From: JAMOQA01 sp964420365
Lineage (GTDB): Bacteria; Acidobacteriota; Polarisedimenticolia; J045
Assembly: GCA_964420365.1 (NCBI GenBank)
Contig: CAYQTA010000114.1
Span: 62,001 to 126,000 of the forward strand
Length of the DNA stretch: 64,000 bases
Direction: 5' to 3'
Shown here piece by piece: positions 59,574-64,000 of the stretch. Within the stretch, counting starts at the first letter, position 1, and every line of letters starts with the position of its first letter. The notes beneath the pieces are model-generated. The model had not been told where the DNA came from, did not search any database, and saw only the letters and a program-made list of their open reading frames with translations. A program made the translations under genes and the position numbers.

Positions 59574-59717
59574 TCAGGGCGCGCGGCCCCCTCCCGGCGC
59601 CAGGCGCTCGAGGCGGCGTTCGAGCGCCCGGAGACGGAAGGCGAGGCGGGCCACCCAGGCCGCCACGAGGAGGAACCCGGCGAGGTATCCCCAGAACATC
59701 CACGAGAGCGTGTTCAT
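59574..59717 (-). CDS. ccmD: CcmD-like small membrane protein
   Basis: 47 residues, one helix (WMFWGYLAGFLLVAAWVARLAF) then a basic tail RLRALERRLERL, the usual CcmD pattern. CcmD helps release haem-loaded CcmE from the CcmABC complex. Overlaps ccmC by 4 bp. Confidence 0.75.
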   Translation of the reverse strand: MNTLSWMFWGYLAGFLLVAAWVARLAFRLRALERRLERLAPGGGRAP

Positions 59718-60421
59718 CGCAGTCCTTCCTCCATGTCGGCGGCTCGTTCCGCGGCGGCCACGGCATCCTCGACACGGGCGAGGCGCCAGCGGAACAGCAG
59801 GAGCCCGGCGTGGACGAGCGTGACCCCGAGCATCCCGAGCAGGAAGGCCCGCAGCATCTCCGGGGCGAGCCCACCGCCCGAGCGCCCGAACACGACGGGG
59901 TGGTTCCCGCGCCACCAGTCGACCGACTTGTAGACGATCGGAAGGTCGGCAAACCCGACGATCGCCAGGATCGCCGAGAGCCGGGCACCCTGTTCCGGGT
60001 CGTGGCCGATCCGGCGAACGAGGAGCGCGCCGACGTAGACGAGCCAGGCGATCAGGGAGGTCGTCAGGCGGGGCTCCCAGGTCCACCACGCCCCCCATGC
60101 CGCCCGGGCCCAGATCGGCCCGGTGACCAGGACGACGGTCGCCCACAGGACACCGGTCTCGATCGTGGCCCGCAGGACCCGGTCCCAGGCGTCCTTGCGG
60201 GTCGCCAGGTACCCGACCGCCGTCACCAGGGCCCCCAGGAAGGCGAGGAGGGCGTTCGTGGCGGCGGGAACGTGGAAGTAGAAGATGCGCTGTACGTCCC
60301 CCATCGTCCGCTCCCGCGGTGCGTAGACGAGCGCGGCCCACAGGAGCAGCGCCGCGCCGGTCGCGACGAGGAACCCGGTGGCGAGGGGAAACCAGTCGAA
60401 CCCGCGACGATCGTCGTGCAT
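59714..60421 (-). CDS. ccmC: Haem exporter CcmC
   Basis: 235 residues with six helices and the periplasmic tryptophan-rich WGAWWTWEPRLTTSLI (WWD domain) plus RIFYFHVPAA haem-binding His region, hence CcmC rather than the larger CcsA. Loads haem on CcmE. ATG at 60421 has GAGGG 7 nt upstream; it follows ccmB by 20 nt. Confidence 0.93.
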   Translation of the reverse strand: MHDDRRGFDWFPLATGFLVATGAALLLWAALVYAPRERTMGDVQRIFYFHVPAATNALLAFLGALVTAVGYLATRKDAWDRVLRATIETGVLWATVVLVTGPIWARAAWGAWWTWEPRLTTSLIAWLVYVGALLVRRIGHDPEQGARLSAILAIVGFADLPIVYKSVDWWRGNHPVVFGRSGGGLAPEMLRAFLLGMLGVTLVHAGLLLFRWRLARVEDAVAAAERAADMEEGLR

Positions 60422-60441
60422 CCGCAGTCCCTCCACGGCGG

Positions 60442-61131
60442 TCACTCCTGGAGCGCGGACTCGAAGAGGAGTCCGCCCAGGGCGAGGTAGAGGACCAGGG
60501 TCCCGGCGGCCACTCCCGGCCAGGGAGCGGCATCGGGGAGGGATCCACCCGCGAGGAGCGTGGTGGTCGTGCGCACGCCCGCGATCAGCACGGGCGCGGC
60601 CGCCGGCAGGACCAGGATCGCCAGCAGGGCCTCCCCCCGGCCCAGGCGGGCCACGATCGCCCCGACGAGGGTCCCGAGGGCGGCCAGCCCACCGGAGGCG
60701 AGCAGCAGGATGGCGGCAAGTCCCCCCCAGGATATGTCGACCGGGAGCTCGAAGAGAATCACCGCGAGCGGGACGAGGACGACCTCGAGCACGAGCGCCA
60801 GCAGGAGTCCGACCAGCCACTTCGCGGCAAACAGGAGGGTCCGGTCGAGGGGGGAGAGCAGGAGCCCCGTCCAACGGTCGTCCTCCCGGTCGGCGAGCAG
60901 CGCGCGCGCCTGGCCGACCAGGGTCGCGAAGGCGATCGCGACCCAGAGGATGCCCGGCGCGAGACGCCGCCGCTCCCCGGCCGGCAGGGCGGGCAGGTCG
61001 AAGGCGAAACCCGCCACGAGGAGCACCACCAGCGAGAACATCAGCATCGGGAAGAGGGCCTCGCCGGTGCGGATCTCCCGGCGCAGGTCGGCGCCCAGCA
61101 CGGCCCGGAAGGCCCGCGCCTGCCCTCTCAT
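60442..61131 (-). CDS. ccmB: Haem ABC exporter permease CcmB
   Basis: 229 residues, six helices. The coupling region FATLVGQARALLADREDDRWTGLLLSPLDR is typical of CcmB. Forms an ABC transporter-like complex with CcmA and CcmC in cytochrome c maturation. ATG overlaps the ccmA stop by 4 bp. Confidence 0.92.
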   Translation of the reverse strand: MRGQARAFRAVLGADLRREIRTGEALFPMLMFSLVVLLVAGFAFDLPALPAGERRRLAPGILWVAIAFATLVGQARALLADREDDRWTGLLLSPLDRTLLFAAKWLVGLLLALVLEVVLVPLAVILFELPVDISWGGLAAILLLASGGLAALGTLVGAIVARLGRGEALLAILVLPAAAPVLIAGVRTTTTLLAGGSLPDAAPWPGVAAGTLVLYLALGGLLFESALQE

Positions 61132-61856
61132 GCCGTCGCCTCCCGCGGGGCCCCGATCGCCTCCGCCCAGCCGCCGGGCGGCCCATCTTCCGCCGTTCCC
61201 GCCAGCACGATCCGCCCCCGCCGGAGGACGACCACCCGGTCGACGAGCGGGAGGACGGGGTCGGGCCGGTGGGTGACGACGACCAGGGCCCGGCCCGCCC
61301 GCCGCTCCGCCGCCAGCCACTCGAGGAGGAGCGCCCGGCCCCGGGGATCGAGACCGGTGAACGGTTCGTCCAGGAGCAGGAGGTCGGGCGCGTGGAGCAG
61401 GGTTCGCGCGAGAGCGAGCCGCTGGACCATCCCGCGGGAGAACCCCCGCACCGGCCGGTGGGCGGCCCGCGCGAGGCCCACCCGCTCGAGCAACTCGTCG
61501 GCACGCCGGGCGGCGGCGGCCCGCGGCAGCCCGTGGAGCCCCCCCTGCAGGAGCAGGTTCTCCCGCGCCGTCAGGTGATCGTGCAGGAAGCCCCGGTGCC
61601 CGAGGTAGCCGAGCCGTCGCCGCCCGGCCGGCCGGCCGGGGGACTCGCCGAACACGAGCACGCGGCCCCGGGTCGGCCGGGCGATCCCGGCGGCAACCCG
61701 CAGGAGCGTACTCTTGCCGGCCCCGTTTTCGCCGAGGAGCAGGAGCCCGCCACCGGCGGGAACCGCGAGGGAAACGCCGGCCAGGGCCGTCACCGGCCCG
61801 AACCTGCGGCTCACCCCCTCGAGGACGAGGGCGGGAGGAGCGTCGGCCTCCCTCAC
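61128..61856 (-). CDS. ccmA: Haem ABC exporter ATPase CcmA
   Basis: 242 residues. Walker A GENGAGKST, signature FSRGM, Walker B LLLLDEPFTGLD and H-loop THRPD are present. Energises haem-CcmE release. GTG at 61856 overlaps the stop of the preceding small gene by 4 bp and has GGAGGA upstream. Confidence 0.93.
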   Translation of the reverse strand: MREADAPPALVLEGVSRRFGPVTALAGVSLAVPAGGGLLLLGENGAGKSTLLRVAAGIARPTRGRVLVFGESPGRPAGRRRLGYLGHRGFLHDHLTARENLLLQGGLHGLPRAAAARRADELLERVGLARAAHRPVRGFSRGMVQRLALARTLLHAPDLLLLDEPFTGLDPRGRALLLEWLAAERRAGRALVVVTHRPDPVLPLVDRVVVLRRGRIVLAGTAEDGPPGGWAEAIGAPREATA

Positions 61857-61966
61857 TCCCCGCGTTCCTCCGCGCCCGCATCCGGGCGCACGAGGGGCAG
61901 GAGGACCCACAGGGCGGTGACGAGGGCGAGCCCGAAGAGGGCGGCGAGGAATCCGAGGATCGTCAT
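61853..61966 (-). CDS. 37-residue membrane protein between ccmF and ccmA
   Basis: Encodes one hydrophobic helix (about residues 3-26) followed by a short charged tail ending AEERGE. The stop overlaps the ccmA GTG by 4 bp, like other joints in this operon, which argues that it is translated; the start is 12 nt after ccmF. The helix-plus-LLPLVRPD pattern recalls the N-terminus of CcmI, the apocytochrome chaperone, but such a short form is only a suggestion. Confidence 0.6.
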   Translation of the reverse strand: MTILGFLAALFGLALVTALWVLLPLVRPDAGAEERGE

Positions 61967-61978
61967 CGGGCCTCCGGC

Positions 61979-64000
61979 TCAGCGGGCGGGAACGGGACGG
62001 GCCGCCACCCCGTCGGCGAGGGCCTCCGCCACCTCCTCCGGGGCGGGGAACGCCGCGAGATGCGTCCCGACCAGGAGCAGGATACCCCCGATCCACAACC
62101 AGTTGATGCCCGGGTGAACGATCACCTCGAGCGAGACCCGGCCGGTCCCCGGATCCATGCCCGCTGGAATCACGTACAGGTCCTCCCCGAGGCGCCGCAT
62201 CTCGCGCGGGGAGCGGGGCAGGAGGGTGGAAAGGATCGCCACCTCGGTCGTCTGCTGGCGCTCGCGCCCGCCGTAGACGCGCAGCTCGGGCCAGACCACG
62301 TCGGGCGTGGACGCGCCGGGACGAAGCACCTCGATCCTGGCGGCAAGGCCGTCGTACTCGGGGAGGTTGCGCGCCTCGAGCTGCACGTACCGCAGGCGGT
62401 AGCCGTCCAGCTCGAGGGCCGTCCCCGGGGCGATCGACTCGAAGACCCGCTTCTTCTCGTACGCGGTCGAGGCGGCGATGCCCACCGCCATCACGACCAC
62501 CGCGACGTGACTCACCCAGGCACCCCAGCGGCGGCGGTTCGCGAGGGCGAGCCGGCCGAGGGCGACCAGTGCGCCCTCGCCGGTGTGCATCCGCCGGGCG
62601 CGCCAGTCGGCCAGCAACGCCTGGAACACGCCGAGGACCGTGAACAGGGCGGCGACGAAGACCGCGAGGGACCACGGCTCCCGCGCCCCGAGGAGGAACA
62701 GGACGACGCCGCCCGCCAGCGCCCCGAGCGCCGGCGGGAGCGTGCGACGGAGGAGCACCGCCGGTGCGACCCGGCGCCAGCCCGTCACCGGCCCCATGCC
62801 CATCAGGAAGAGCAGGAGGACGAACCACGGGCGCGTCGCCCGGGTGAAGACGATCGGCTCGACCGCCGACTGGACGCCGGTCCGGAGCTCGTCGAAGGCC
62901 GGCCGCATCGTCAGCCAGAGAATGATCAGCATCAGGCCGACCAGCAGCACGTTGCCCAGCAGGAGGAACCCTTCCCGGCTCAGGAGGCTGTCGAGCCGGT
63001 TCTCCGGCCGGAGCGCGCCGAGGCGCGCGAGGAGCAGGCCGAAGGACAGCACCGCGGCCAGCACCAGGAACCCTCCGAACCACCAGCCGATCGACGTCCG
63101 CGCGAAGGCGTGAACCGACGAGATGATGCCGGAGCGGGTGAGGAACGTCCCGAAGACCGCCAGCAGGAACGACAGGATCACCAGGACGAACGCCCACCCC
63201 TTGAGGACGCCGCGCCGCTCGTGGGCCAGCACCGAGTGGAGGAACGCGGTCATCGTCAGCCATGGCATGAAGCTGGCGTTCTCGACGGGATCCCACCCCC
63301 AGAAACCGCCCCATCCGAGTTCCAGGTAGGCCCAGTACGCACCGAGGAAGATCCCCAGCGACAGGAACGTGAACGTGAACATCGACCAGCGCCGGATGGC
63401 GCGCAGCCAGGCACCGTCGACGCGCCCGGTCGCGAGGGCCGCGAGGGCGAACGCGAACGGCACCGTGATCCCGACGTATCCCAGGTAGAGGGCCGGCGGG
63501 TGGGCCACCATCCAGGGGTTCCGGAGAAGGGGATTGAGGCCGACCCCGTCGGCGGGGACGATGCCGCCCGGCAGGCGGCGGAACGGGTTGTCGACCACCG
63601 CCGAGACGAGCACGAAGAAGACCAGGACCGCCGCCTCGACGAGGAACGTCCAGGCCACGAGCTGCCGGGGCAACCGGCGGGTCGTCACCACGGTCAGGCC
63701 GGCGAACAGCGCCAGCAGCGTCGCCCAGAAGAGGAGGGACCCGGACTGCCCGCCCCAGATGGCCGTCAGCTTGTAGACCAGGGCCTGCGAACGACACGAG
63801 TAGTCGGCGACGTACTCGAGGGAAAAGTCGTCCGCGAGGAAGGCCCGGACGAGGCCCAGGCAGGCGAGGGCGAGGAGCACGAAGGTCGCCCCCAGGGCCC
63901 GGCCCGCGCTGGCGAGGAACGGCTCACGTCGCGTCGCCACCGCGAGGATCGAGGCCAGCAGGGCCCAGAGGGAGGCGAGCAGCGCCACGAGGAGAGCGGC
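61979..64000 (-). CDS. ccmF: Cytochrome c maturation protein CcmF (5' end missing)
   Basis: Haem lyase component that attaches haem to apocytochrome c. At least 673 codons; the frame is open to the window edge, so the true start is outside (GTG at 63988 is internal). The WWD-type segment WGGFWGWDPVENASFMPWL, conserved histidines in AHPPALYLGY and LHSVLAHERRG, about 14 helices and a C-terminal periplasmic domain are present. First gene here of the ccmF-orf-ABCD cluster; ccmE, ccmG and ccmH are not in the window and may be upstream. Confidence 0.93.
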   Translation of the reverse strand, partial: AALLVALLASLWALLASILAVATRREPFLASAGRALGATFVLLALACLGLVRAFLADDFSLEYVADYSCRSQALVYKLTAIWGGQSGSLLFWATLLALFAGLTVVTTRRLPRQLVAWTFLVEAAVLVFFVLVSAVVDNPFRRLPGGIVPADGVGLNPLLRNPWMVAHPPALYLGYVGITVPFAFALAALATGRVDGAWLRAIRRWSMFTFTFLSLGIFLGAYWAYLELGWGGFWGWDPVENASFMPWLTMTAFLHSVLAHERRGVLKGWAFVLVILSFLLAVFGTFLTRSGIISSVHAFARTSIGWWFGGFLVLAAVLSFGLLLARLGALRPENRLDSLLSREGFLLLGNVLLVGLMLIILWLTMRPAFDELRTGVQSAVEPIVFTRATRPWFVLLLFLMGMGPVTGWRRVAPAVLLRRTLPPALGALAGGVVLFLLGAREPWSLAVFVAALFTVLGVFQALLADWRARRMHTGEGALVALGRLALANRRRWGAWVSHVAVVVMAVGIAASTAYEKKRVFESIAPGTALELDGYRLRYVQLEARNLPEYDGLAARIEVLRPGASTPDVVWPELRVYGGRERQQTTEVAILSTLLPRSPREMRRLGEDLYVIPAGMDPGTGRVSLEVIVHPGINWLWIGGILLLVGTHLAAFPAPEEVAEALADGVAARPVPAR

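Noticed and set aside
1..64000. CRISPR arrays, insertion sequences, integrases, prophage genes or rRNA
   Set aside because: No regularly spaced repeats, transposase motifs, phage proteins or rRNA segments were seen; only one tRNA and no integrase is adjacent to it.

Overview
This is a very GC-rich, gene-dense bacterial chromosome segment. It codes on both strands, with many 4-bp ATGA or GTGA stop/start overlaps. Several features point to a Gram-negative, deep-branching bacterium outside the best-studied phyla: a complete-looking System I cytochrome c maturation cluster (ccmFABCD), lipoproteins with lipoboxes, RND permeases, the large form of IspG, an EF-G with the HIDSGKTT signature typical of the spirochaete/planctomycete/delta (mitochondrial EFG1-like) lineage, and a phenylalanyl-tRNA synthetase of the archaeal/eukaryotic type. 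I cannot assign a phylum from the sequence alone.

Layout. 1-3219: end of an FG-GAP lipoprotein, fumC, and small conserved genes. 3227-11076 (minus): a P-loop ATPase overlapping fusA, the K+ uptake pair ktrA/ktrB, a lipoprotein and maeB. 11165-13384 (minus): a two-domain Maf-like/GT8-like protein. 13626-27707 (plus): a six-gene transport operon with ABC ATPase, a giant ABC permease carrying periplasmic domains, an RND adaptor lipoprotein, an RND permease, an RND permease fused to an ABC ATPase, and a second ABC permease. 27711-35851: signalling genes (hybrid histidine kinase, TPR/pseudokinase/kinase protein, SWIM protein, ECF sigma and zinc-finger anti-sigma). 35926-44545 (minus): an MFS permease and a housekeeping string nadK-tlyA-ispA-xseB-xseA-ymdB-rny, then a 6S-RNA-like locus and zapA. 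44688-48692 (plus): pheS-pheT and a small membrane protein. 48787-52821 (minus): tRNA-Val, thrS, rpmI, rplT and an rRNA methylase. 53058-57397 (plus): carA, an alpha-toroid protein and ispG. 57818-64000 (minus): a PilJ-type chemoreceptor downstream of the ccm cluster.

The most unusual content is twofold. First, the transport operon appears to join RND and ABC machinery in one system. Its 1587-residue fifth product holds a full RND permease followed by a nucleotide-binding domain whose fold is itself interrupted by a membrane segment. Second, the two largest gene-free gaps (29133-29547 and 57398-57817) each contain a near-consensus sigma-54 promoter, a folded RNA of roughly 130-155 nt with an identical 27-nt anti-Shine-Dalgarno-type core, and a strong terminator hairpin. 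They look like two members of an undescribed small-RNA family, and one of them has tandem dyad sites at the position expected for a sigma-54 activator.

Other points of note are an RNase Y whose HD catalytic residues are replaced, a pseudokinase-kinase tandem, a zinc-ribbon insertion in PheT, and the absence of infC between thrS and rpmI.
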